Positions 26,836 through 33,512 of a stretch of 35,062 bases of DNA are shown here, one piece after another. The position numbers and the translations under genes were made by a program. Position 1 is the first letter of the stretch; each line of letters begins with the position of its first letter. This stretch comes from Bacteroidota bacterium (GTDB lineage: Bacteria; Bacteroidota; Bacteroidia; Bacteroidales; CAIXZF01): contig JAPLDE010000086.1 of assembly GCA_026391855.1 (NCBI GenBank), positions 1 to 35,062 of the forward strand, given 5' to 3'. The notes beneath the pieces were generated by a model, which saw nothing but the letters and a program-made list of their open reading frames with translations, did no database searches and had not been told where the DNA came from.

Positions 26836-27344
26836 ATCACTTCTTTTTTAAGGTATTCCGTTACTGCAGCCAGGGGTTGTTTCTCCAGTTTCAGGTAATT
26901 TTCAAAGATTTTCTGTGCCAGGTCCATTCCCGGGGCTTCCGGATGAACCTCTGAGGCAGAAGCATTGATCACCCTGATCAGTTCCTCTTTCCCGTTCTTA
27001 ACCAGTTCCCAGCCTTTTATAGAGATATAGATCTGAAGGGAAAGATTATGTTCGTATTCTTCCCTGATCTGTTGAACCAGCAGCCGCTGCAATTGCCTGG
27101 CATCAAGATCAGGCGTGCTCACCCTCAGGATAAGGTTGACCGGAGTTATTCGCTCCACGAAAAGAACGATACGTTCGTATGCCTGCAACCGGATGGGGGT
27201 GATAACGGACTGGTTTTTTTCTTTCCACTCCTGTTGCCGGTTTTCCCGTTCATGGTCGAAAAAGAACTTAACCGTGATCACAGTGGCAGCACCCACTATC
27301 AGAGCAGGGAGGATATATTTCAGAATTTCAGTAAGATCTGTCAT
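26823..27344 (-). CDS. Membrane-anchored protein of unknown function (DUF7935-like)
   Basis: A 173-aa protein with one N-terminal membrane segment (about 9-28, ILPALIVGAATVITVKFFF). A charged, probably coiled-coil part follows, with KNQSVITPIRLQAYERIVLF and the sequence ERITPVNLILRVS. The rest is helical and soluble. This pattern resembles a small Bacteroidetes-specific family recalled as DUF7935; the name is from memory. No enzymatic motif is visible. It converges on ispF with a 13-nt overlap and diverges from the aminotransferase gene. A 7-of-8 match to the -7 element (minus strand GAAATTTG, 27369-27376) lies 25 nt upstream. Confidence 0.75.
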   Translation of the reverse strand: MTDLTEILKYILPALIVGAATVITVKFFFDHERENRQQEWKEKNQSVITPIRLQAYERIVLFVERITPVNLILRVSTPDLDARQLQRLLVQQIREEYEHNLSLQIYISIKGWELVKNGKEELIRVINASASEVHPEAPGMDLAQKIFENYLKLEKQPLAAVTEYLKKEVIQFF

Positions 27345-27428
27345 GGTGATTGCTTGTTATTACGGGTACAAATTTCCTATATTTTATGGTTTAAGCTGTT
27401 AATGTCTTCACAAATAATCTAAAATTCC

Positions 27429-27436
27429 TAATTTTG
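27429..27436 (+). promoter_or_regulatory. Bacteroidetes -7 element for the aminotransferase gene
   Basis: TAATTTTG is a perfect TAnnTTTG match 25 nt before ATG 27462. The predicted leader is about 19 nt. No clear -33 TTTG is seen. Confidence 0.55.
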
Positions 27437-27461
27437 TGGGTCTATACAAAAACTCATCATC

Positions 27462-28652
27462 ATGGACAACTTGAACGAACTTTCCGAATCTGAAACCCTG
27501 GCCATGACCCGCATCAGCCGGGAACTTACGGCCCAGGGACATAAAGTGATCAATTTAAGCATTGGCCAGCCCGACTTTAACACTCCGCAATATATTAAAG
27601 ATGCTGCGGTTGAGGCTCTGCAGCAGAATTATACTTTCTATCCCCCGGTCCCCGGGTACGAAGACCTGAGAAAAGCCATTTGCCAGAAACTCATCAGGGA
27701 TAACAATCTTGAATTCACTCCGGACCAGATCGTTGTGTCAACGGGTGCCAAGCAATCCCTGGCCAATATTTTCCTGGCCCTGGTGAACCCTGGTGATGAA
27801 GTGATACTCCCGGCTCCGTACTGGGTAAGTTATAAAGAGCTGGTGAAGCTGGCCGGTGGAAAGCTGGTTGCCCTGCCAACCACGGTTGATACCGACTTCA
27901 AAGTAAGCCCCGGACAGGTTGAGGCTGCTATCACCCCAAAAAGCAAGCTGTTTGTCTTTTCCAGCCCGTGCAATCCTTCCGGAACGGTATACAGCAAGGA
28001 AGAACTGCATGCCCTGGCCAGGGTATTTGCCCGTCATAAACAGGTTTTTGTTGTATCCGATGAAATTTACGAACTGATCAACTTTATCGGCAAACATGAA
28101 ACCATTGCCCAATTCAAAGAGATTTCCGACAGGGTCATCCTGGTGAACGGCGTTTCCAAAGGATTTGCCATGACCGGGTGGAGGGTAGGCTATATGGCTG
28201 CTGCCCGCTTTATTGCCAAAGCCTGCGATAAGATCCAGGGACAGATAACTTCCGGCACCTGCAGTATTGCCCAGCGGGCTACCCTGAGGGCAGTCCTTCA
28301 GAATCCTGATTCGGACCAGGACATCAAAACAATGGTAACTGCTTTCCACGAAAGAAGGGATTATCTCCTGGAGTTGCTCAAAGAAGTGCCCGGAATGAAG
28401 ACGAATAAGCCCGACGGAGCCTTTTACGTTTTCGCTGATTGTACAGCCTATTTCGGAAAGAAAAACGGCGACACCCTGATAAAAGATGGTAACGACCTGA
28501 GCTTCTATTTGTTATACACGGCCTATGTTGCCCTTGTAGCCGGAAACGCCTTTGGTGATCCCAACTGCATCAGGTTCTCCTATGCCATTTCAAAACCCCA
28601 GTTAAAGGAAGCGGTGGACAGGATCAAGGTTGCCCTCGATAAACTGAAGTAG
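27462..28652 (+). CDS. aspC: Aspartate-type aminotransferase (PLP, class I/II)
   Basis: Transfers the amino group between aspartate (or a related amino acid) and 2-oxoglutarate with pyridoxal phosphate. At 396 aa it resembles the class Ib aspartate aminotransferases. Visible motifs are LSIGQPDFNTP, PPVPGYEDLRKAI, the SPCNPSGTVY motif with Asn171, VSDEIYE (D200, Y203) and the Schiff-base lysine in SKGFAMTGWRVGY (K233). The C-terminal residues CIRFSYA hold the carboxylate-binding Arg. Substrate choice within the family cannot be read from sequence, so the symbol is tentative. It converges on aspS across a 42-nt gap filled by a 9-bp repeat. Confidence 0.88.
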   Translation: MDNLNELSESETLAMTRISRELTAQGHKVINLSIGQPDFNTPQYIKDAAVEALQQNYTFYPPVPGYEDLRKAICQKLIRDNNLEFTPDQIVVSTGAKQSLANIFLALVNPGDEVILPAPYWVSYKELVKLAGGKLVALPTTVDTDFKVSPGQVEAAITPKSKLFVFSSPCNPSGTVYSKEELHALARVFARHKQVFVVSDEIYELINFIGKHETIAQFKEISDRVILVNGVSKGFAMTGWRVGYMAAARFIAKACDKIQGQITSGTCSIAQRATLRAVLQNPDSDQDIKTMVTAFHERRDYLLELLKEVPGMKTNKPDGAFYVFADCTAYFGKKNGDTLIKDGNDLSFYLLYTAYVALVAGNAFGDPNCIRFSYAISKPQLKEAVDRIKVALDKLK

Positions 28653-28657
28653 TCCCC

Positions 28658-28693
28658 CATCCCGGCCATCATGACCATCACGATCATCCCGGC
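28658..28693. repeat. Four-copy 9-bp degenerate tandem repeat between convergent genes
   Basis: Four adjacent 9-mers, each starting CAT: CATCCCGGC, CATCATGAC, CATCACGAT, CATCCCGGC. They fill almost the whole 42-nt gap between the stops of the aminotransferase gene and aspS. There is no T-tract terminator here. Confidence 0.7.
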
Positions 28694-28694
28694 C

Positions 28695-30446
28695 TTACCG
28701 GTTGATCTTTATTTCCAGGCACAGCTCCTTTAATTGTTCATCCTTAATAGTAGAAGGAGAATCAATCATCATGTCGCGACCAGAGTTGTTCTTAGGGAAG
28801 GCAATAAAGTCGCGTATTGATTCCTGTCCGCCGAATAAGGCGCACCAGCGGTCAAAACCAAAAGCGATCCCCCCATGGGGTGGAGCCCCGAATTCGAAAG
28901 CGTTCATCAGGAACCCGAATTGTTTCTGAGCTTCTTCCTCAGAAAATCCAAGAATACCTAACATCTTGTTTTGCAGTGCTTTATTATGGATACGAATGGA
29001 GCCGCCTCCAATTTCCACTCCATTCATCACTAAGTCGTAGGCATTGGCTCTAACCTGACCGGGATCGGTGTCAAGCAGGGGAATATCTTCAGGTTTCGGA
29101 GATGTAAAAGGATGATGCATGGCATAGAAACGACTGGTTTCCTCATCCCATTCAAGCAACGGAAAATCAACCACCCACAACGGTTTAAAGTTATAAGGAT
29201 CCCTGAACCCAAGCTGGTTCCCCATCTCAAGGCGAAGTTCGCACAGTGCCTTGCGTGTTTTGTGCTCCTTCCCTGCCAGGATCAGCATCAGGTCGCCTTC
29301 ATGGGCGCCAAAACGGCCGGCTATGGTTTTCAGATCCTCAGGAGTGAAAAACTTGTCTACAGAAGATTTTAATACTCCGTCGTTACCATATTTAATATAT
29401 ACCAAACCGGCAGCACCGATCTGGGGCTTTCTGACAAAATCGGTCAGGGCATCCAGTTGTTTTCGTGAGTATTCATGGCAACCGGTAGCATTAAAGCCGA
29501 CGACCAGCCCGGCTTCGTCAAAGACCTTAAACCCTTTACCACTGACCAGGTCGGTAAGTTCAGTGAATTCCATACCGAAACGAAGATCGGGCTTGTCGCT
29601 GCCATAGCGTTTCATGGCATCGGCATAGGTCATACGCGGAAAGTCCATGATATCAACATTTAAAACCGAGCGGAAAAGGTGCCTGGCCAAGCCTTCAAAA
29701 GTGTTTAAAATATCTTCCTGGGTCACAAACGACATCTCGCAGTCGATCTGGGTGAACTCAGGCTGGCGGTCAGCCCTCAGGTCTTCATCCCTGAAACAGC
29801 GGACAATCTGAAAATAGCGGTCAAACCCGGCAACCATCAGTATCTGTTTGAAGGTTTGCGGAGATTGGGGCAGGGCATAGAACTCACCCGGATTCATCCT
29901 GGAGGGGACAACAAAGTCGCGGGCACCTTCAGGGGTTGATTTGATCATGTAAGGAGTTTCAATTTCAAGAAACTTCTGTGTGTCAAGATAATTACGGGTT
30001 TCAAAAGCCATACGATGACGAAGCTCCATGTTTTCCTTCAATACCGTCCGGCGAAGGTCCAGATACCTGTATTTCATGCGGAGTTCATCACCCCCGTCAG
30101 TATTATTCTCTATGGTGAAAGGAGGAAGAACAGACTCATTCAATACCGTAAGCTTATCTACCATAATTTCAATATCTCCGGTAGGTAATTTGGCGTTTTT
30201 ATTACTTCTTTCGGCTACTTTACCTTCAGCCGTGATAACCCATTCCCGCCCCAGTTTCCTGGCCTGTTCCCTCAGGGTCGCATCGGATTCCATATTAAAA
30301 ACCAGTTGGGTAATGCCATAACGATCCCTCAGGTCAATGAAGGTCATACCACCCAGGTCACGGGAACGCTGGACCCAGCCGCTCAGTAACACCCTGGAAC
30401 CCTGGTCTTCCAGTCGCAATTCTCCACAGTTGTGTGTTCTTAACAT
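28695..30446 (-). CDS. aspS: Aspartyl-tRNA synthetase, bacterial type
   Basis: Class II synthetase charging tRNA with aspartate. It is 583 aa from ATG 30444-30446 ([19 protein letters not shown]). Visible parts are the N-terminal OB fold ([21 protein letters not shown]), class II motif 2 ([18 protein letters not shown]), a bacterial GAD insertion in the middle, and motif 3 ([12 protein letters not shown]). The frame stays open to 30506, but the extra 20 codons overlap the promoter and the heptamer repeat, so the internal ATG is chosen. Whether it also charges tRNA-Asn depends on gatCAB presence, not visible here. Confidence 0.95.
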   Translation of the reverse strand: MLRTHNCGELRLEDQGSRVLLSGWVQRSRDLGGMTFIDLRDRYGITQLVFNMESDATLREQARKLGREWVITAEGKVAERSNKNAKLPTGDIEIMVDKLTVLNESVLPPFTIENNTDGGDELRMKYRYLDLRRTVLKENMELRHRMAFETRNYLDTQKFLEIETPYMIKSTPEGARDFVVPSRMNPGEFYALPQSPQTFKQILMVAGFDRYFQIVRCFRDEDLRADRQPEFTQIDCEMSFVTQEDILNTFEGLARHLFRSVLNVDIMDFPRMTYADAMKRYGSDKPDLRFGMEFTELTDLVSGKGFKVFDEAGLVVGFNATGCHEYSRKQLDALTDFVRKPQIGAAGLVYIKYGNDGVLKSSVDKFFTPEDLKTIAGRFGAHEGDLMLILAGKEHKTRKALCELRLEMGNQLGFRDPYNFKPLWVVDFPLLEWDEETSRFYAMHHPFTSPKPEDIPLLDTDPGQVRANAYDLVMNGVEIGGGSIRIHNKALQNKMLGILGFSEEEAQKQFGFLMNAFEFGAPPHGGIAFGFDRWCALFGGQESIRDFIAFPKNNSGRDMMIDSPSTIKDEQLKELCLEIKINR

Positions 30447-30465
30447 ATTCTTAGAATTTGGACGG

Positions 30466-30473
30466 CAAAGGTA
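30466..30473 (-). promoter_or_regulatory. Bacteroidetes -7 element for aspS
   Basis: Minus strand reads TACCTTTG, a perfect TAnnTTTG followed by C, 19 nt before ATG 30446. The upstream -33 zone falls in the heptamer repeat (30481-30515), whose copies each supply a TTGTC or TTATC on the minus strand. Confidence 0.6.
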
Positions 30474-30480
30474 AAGAAAT

Positions 30481-30515
30481 GATAATTGACAATTGATAAT
30501 TGACAATTGACAATT
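30481..30515. repeat. Five tandem heptamers GAYAATT upstream of aspS
   Basis: The sequence reads GATAATT, GACAATT, GATAATT, GACAATT, GACAATT without interruption: two perfect copies of a 14-mer plus half a copy. It sits immediately upstream of the aspS -7 element, over its expected -33 region. Confidence 0.85.
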
Positions 30516-30589
30516 TTAACAGCAGGGGATTTGGCTGGCTTCCGGCAGTGGCCAACGCTGGAATACAGTATTATAGCAGAATGAAACCC

Positions 30590-31153
30590 TTACAGGTTGA
30601 ACTCGGCATGAAAGACGAGTTTGATCACATCGCTGGTGGAAACACCCATCAGGGAAGGCTTTTCTACCTTGTATTCAGTCATCAGCACACTAAAATTGCC
30701 TGTCAGGATCATGGTTTTTCCGTTCATTTCTTTTTGCACATCAAAACTCACTGGTTTGCTGATCCCGTGGAAAGTCAGGTTACCAAGTATCGTTATCTTG
30801 TTCCCTTCCGGTTTTAATGAGGTACTGGTAAAGGTCACGTTGGGATACCTGATGGCTTCAAGCACTTCGATCATGTGAGAATCACGGTTGGCATTCTGGC
30901 TGTCGAAGGAAGAAATTTTAATAGAAACAGCCACATTCTCAATGGTTTGGTTTGATTTATTATACAGTATGATGGCCTTAACTTCTTTGCTTGTCCCGTC
31001 CCAGTCGTGCATGGGATGGGTCATGGAGTATGTGACAAACGATTTTTTCACATCGGCCAGTATTTTAACGGATGGAACCGTACTGTTCTGGCTATGGAGA
31101 AGATTGGTTATCCCTAAAATAATCAACAACAGGAATTGTTTCGGAAAAGTCAT
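30590..31153 (-). CDS. YceI-family lipocalin-like secreted protein
   Basis: A 187-aa protein with a signal peptide (MTFPKQFLLLIILGITNLLHSQ). The mature part follows the YceI pattern: SFVTYSMTHPMHDWDGTS, then a run of beta strands, YPNVTFTS, GNLTFHGISKPVSFDV and the C-terminal PSLMGVSTSDVIKLVFHAEF. YceI proteins form a barrel that binds an isoprenoid or quinone-like ligand in the periplasm. It starts 12 nt after the b561-like gene, so the two are co-transcribed. The equivalent E. coli pair is yceJ-yceI (cytochrome b561 homolog plus YceI). Ligand and role are unknown. Confidence 0.85.
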   Translation of the reverse strand: MTFPKQFLLLIILGITNLLHSQNSTVPSVKILADVKKSFVTYSMTHPMHDWDGTSKEVKAIILYNKSNQTIENVAVSIKISSFDSQNANRDSHMIEVLEAIRYPNVTFTSTSLKPEGNKITILGNLTFHGISKPVSFDVQKEMNGKTMILTGNFSVLMTEYKVEKPSLMGVSTSDVIKLVFHAEFNL

Positions 31154-31165
31154 ATCAAAGATTAG

Positions 31166-31840
31166 TTAGAATTTTATTACCACCATGGCGGCTGCATAGG
31201 TGCCAAAAGCCGTAAAGGCAGCGGCCCGGTGCCATTTTCTCATGTCAGGATGGCCTTCCAGTTGTCCGGCCAGCACATTAGTGGCGATCATACTACTTAA
31301 GTGAATGATAGCCAGAATTTTATGAAGTTTGATGCTGCTGTATCCTTTTCGTTCGCTGACCATTCGGGGAGGAGCCAGAAGCGACAAACCTGCCGTCGTG
31401 AAGTAACCTATGTTTACGGCCATGGCCAGGTTTTCGTGAACACTTCTGAGGTTACCCCGATATCGTATTTTTCCATCCATTTCTTTATATAGCTGGCTTC
31501 CGACCACACCCTGGGCAATCATCCCCAGCAAGGTGGCAAAACCCAGGGTCTGGTGCGCTTTCAGCATATACCGGCGCAGTTTCAGTTCCCGGGCCCTGTT
31601 GTCAGGAGTAAGCTTAAAATAATCAAGGTTCCTCATCAGTCCTTTCTTTCCCCAAAAGATCGCTTGCGTAAACAGTATACGTTCAGGCAATAATTGTACC
31701 GTATCCTTGTCCATATTCAGTTCATCCAGCAGATTGAGACTGTTTTGCCGGGTGGTATCGGTCTGGGCATCCAAACAGAATGGCAACAAAACCAAGCTTG
31801 AAAATAAGATCAGGAAGAGCCTTTGAAATTGGTTTTTCAT
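31166..31840 (-). CDS. Cytochrome b561-like four-helix membrane protein
   Basis: A 224-aa protein with a signal-like N-terminus (LFLILFSSLVLLPFCLDAQ), about 70 soluble residues, then four membrane helices (about 96-116, 135-156, 173-194, 204-222). Histidines at the helix ends (H96, H135, H173, H180, H204) fit two-haem ligation as in cytochrome b561 and related four-helix haem proteins. The family is inferred from this pattern, not from a clear sequence signature. It leads directly into the yceI-like gene after 12 nt and has a perfect -7 element upstream. A role in quinone or periplasmic electron transfer is inferred. Confidence 0.65.
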   Translation of the reverse strand: MKNQFQRLFLILFSSLVLLPFCLDAQTDTTRQNSLNLLDELNMDKDTVQLLPERILFTQAIFWGKKGLMRNLDYFKLTPDNRARELKLRRYMLKAHQTLGFATLLGMIAQGVVGSQLYKEMDGKIRYRGNLRSVHENLAMAVNIGYFTTAGLSLLAPPRMVSERKGYSSIKLHKILAIIHLSSMIATNVLAGQLEGHPDMRKWHRAAAFTAFGTYAAAMVVIKF

Positions 31841-31909
31841 TTTAATTCATTGATATGGTGTATGTTAACGATTGAGCATCTTTTTTTTTATCTTGATTGC
31901 ACCGGAAAA

Positions 31910-31917
31910 CAAAGGTA
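31910..31917 (-). promoter_or_regulatory. Bacteroidetes -7 element for the b561-like/yceI pair
   Basis: Minus strand reads TACCTTTG, a perfect TAnnTTTG. The leader to ATG 31840 would be about 63 nt. It directly abuts a plus-strand -7 element at 31918-31925. Confidence 0.55.
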
Positions 31918-31925
31918 TATATTTG
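31918..31925 (+). promoter_or_regulatory. Distal -7 element facing the aldehyde dehydrogenase gene
   Basis: TATATTTG is a perfect TAnnTTTG, with TTG at 31897-31899 (18 nt upstream) or 31893-31895 (22 nt upstream) as possible -33 box. It would give a leader of about 120 nt to ATG 32052. Confidence 0.4.
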
Positions 31926-32018
31926 AGTTTTTAATTTAATTTTAACTTTCAGTTATTTTGAAGGCAATGAATTGGCCGGACTTTTTTACCCGGAGTATTT
32001 TTTCCCCTTCTTTACTGT

Positions 32019-32026
32019 TAGCTTTG
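32019..32026 (+). promoter_or_regulatory. Proximal -7 element for the aldehyde dehydrogenase gene
   Basis: TAGCTTTG followed by C is a perfect TAnnTTTG. The short leader (about 19 nt to ATG 32052) matches the arrangement seen at the other genes here, making this the more likely main promoter. Confidence 0.55.
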
Positions 32027-32051
32027 CTGATCATTAATTATTGAAACCATT

Positions 32052-33479
32052 ATGTCGAATATTGATAATCTTACCGGGAATGCTTCCGGGGCTGCTTCAG
32101 AAATGTACCGGTTAACTCAGGAACAGACTGATCACATTGTAAAGGCTGTTTATGAAGCGGGATTTAATCAGCGTGTTACCCTGGCACGAAAGGCGGTGGA
32201 AGAGACGGGAATCGGCCGTCTTGAGGATAAGATCCTGAAGAATGTGATTGCCACACGGTATGTTTACCAGGATATCCGGGATATGCAGACGGTAGGGATA
32301 CTGAATGAAGATGAAGTCAACGGCATCATAGAGATCGCCCGCCCGATAGGGCCGATTTTTGCGGTCACACCCATCACCAACCCGACCAGTACCGTTCTTT
32401 TCAAGATCCTCATTGCCCTGAAGACCAGAAATCCCATCATCATCTATCCCCACGGGGCGGCCCGCAACTGTTCTGTCGAGGCGGCCAGGATCTGTTATGA
32501 AGCAGCACTTTCGGCAGGTGCCCCGGAGCATTGCATTCAGTGGTTGAAACGAGCTTCCAGGGAAGAGGTGATCGAACTGATGGGGCATAAAAGGATAGCC
32601 CTCGTCCTGGCAACCGGCTCGGTAAGCCTGGTCAGGGCAGCCTACAGCTCAGGAAACCCGGCCATCGGGGTTGGACCCGGTAATGTACCCGTATATATTG
32701 GCAAAACAGCCGATGTCCCTTTCACGGTTGATCAGATCCTTTATTCCAAGACTTTTGATTATGGAACCATCTGCGCCAGCGAACAGTCGGTCGTTGTGTC
32801 GAGATACAACGCCAAGGAGGTGATTGAAGAGTTTAAACGGCGCAAAGCCTGGTTCTTGAACGAAGAAGAAATAAAAAGGCTGGAAAGAATTGCTTTCAGC
32901 GTAACCAATAAGGTAATGAATGTTGAGGTGATCGGTAAACCGGCCTATGTTATTGCCCGAATGGCCGGGATCGAAGTACCTGAGGATACCACCGTGCTCA
33001 TTGCCCCCCTGGGAGACAAAGTCGGGATTGAATCACCCTTAAGCCTGGAAATTCTGGCGCCTATCCTGGCCTTTTATGAGGTGAACAGTTTCCGGGAAGG
33101 TATAGAGATGTGCCGGAAAATTAACCATCATGGAGGGCTGGGTCACACCATCAGTATTTTCTCCAACGATCCGGTTAAAATCCGGTATTTCGCCGCTGAG
33201 CTTAATGCCGGGAGGGTACTGGTGAATACTCCCGCTTCCCAGGGTGCCCTGGGTGGGGGCTATAACAAACTTCAGCCCTCGCTTACCCTGGCTTGTGGTG
33301 CCGGAGGGAAAAATATAACCACCGACAACATCACTGCCCGTCATTTGATGAATATCCAGCGAATCGCCTTCAGACGGGAAAACCGTTGCATTATCTGTGA
33401 CCTGGATCTCTATGAAAATGAATCACTTACAGCATCAGTTGTAGAGGAAAGATGCGAGGAAAGGTATAAATGCATGTGA
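32052..33479 (+). CDS. Acylating acetaldehyde dehydrogenase (CoA-dependent)
   Basis: Interconverts acetyl-CoA (or another acyl-CoA) and the aldehyde with NAD(H). At 475 aa it matches the aldehyde dehydrogenase half of AdhE, without the iron alcohol dehydrogenase half. Diagnostic stretches are ITNPTSTVLFKILIALKTRNPII, AIGVGPGNVPVYI and the catalytic-cysteine motif SKTFDYGTICASEQSV (C241). The C-terminal NTPASQGALGGGYN motif is also AdhE-like. The tail after RRENRCIICD is acidic and adds four cysteines in total (CIIC, then EERCEERYKCM), which is unusual. EutE or a sporulation-independent fermentative role are both possible. It has its own promoter elements upstream and converges on purF. Confidence 0.85.
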   Translation: MSNIDNLTGNASGAASEMYRLTQEQTDHIVKAVYEAGFNQRVTLARKAVEETGIGRLEDKILKNVIATRYVYQDIRDMQTVGILNEDEVNGIIEIARPIGPIFAVTPITNPTSTVLFKILIALKTRNPIIIYPHGAARNCSVEAARICYEAALSAGAPEHCIQWLKRASREEVIELMGHKRIALVLATGSVSLVRAAYSSGNPAIGVGPGNVPVYIGKTADVPFTVDQILYSKTFDYGTICASEQSVVVSRYNAKEVIEEFKRRKAWFLNEEEIKRLERIAFSVTNKVMNVEVIGKPAYVIARMAGIEVPEDTTVLIAPLGDKVGIESPLSLEILAPILAFYEVNSFREGIEMCRKINHHGGLGHTISIFSNDPVKIRYFAAELNAGRVLVNTPASQGALGGGYNKLQPSLTLACGAGGKNITTDNITARHLMNIQRIAFRRENRCIICDLDLYENESLTASVVEERCEERYKCM

Positions 33480-33512
33480 TCATGTGACCATTTGATCATG
33501 GAATCAAGGATC
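33473..33512. repeat. Five-copy 8-bp degenerate tandem repeat between convergent genes
   Basis: Adjacent 8-mers CATGTGAT, CATGTGAC, CATTTGAT, CATGGAAT and CAAGGATC run from the last codon of the aldehyde dehydrogenase gene to the stop of purF. The first two copies differ at one base; later ones are more degenerate. Confidence 0.6.

Noticed and set aside
28658..28693. CRISPR-like array
   Set aside because: Units are 9 bp with no spacers and no cas genes are nearby; it is a simple tandem repeat.
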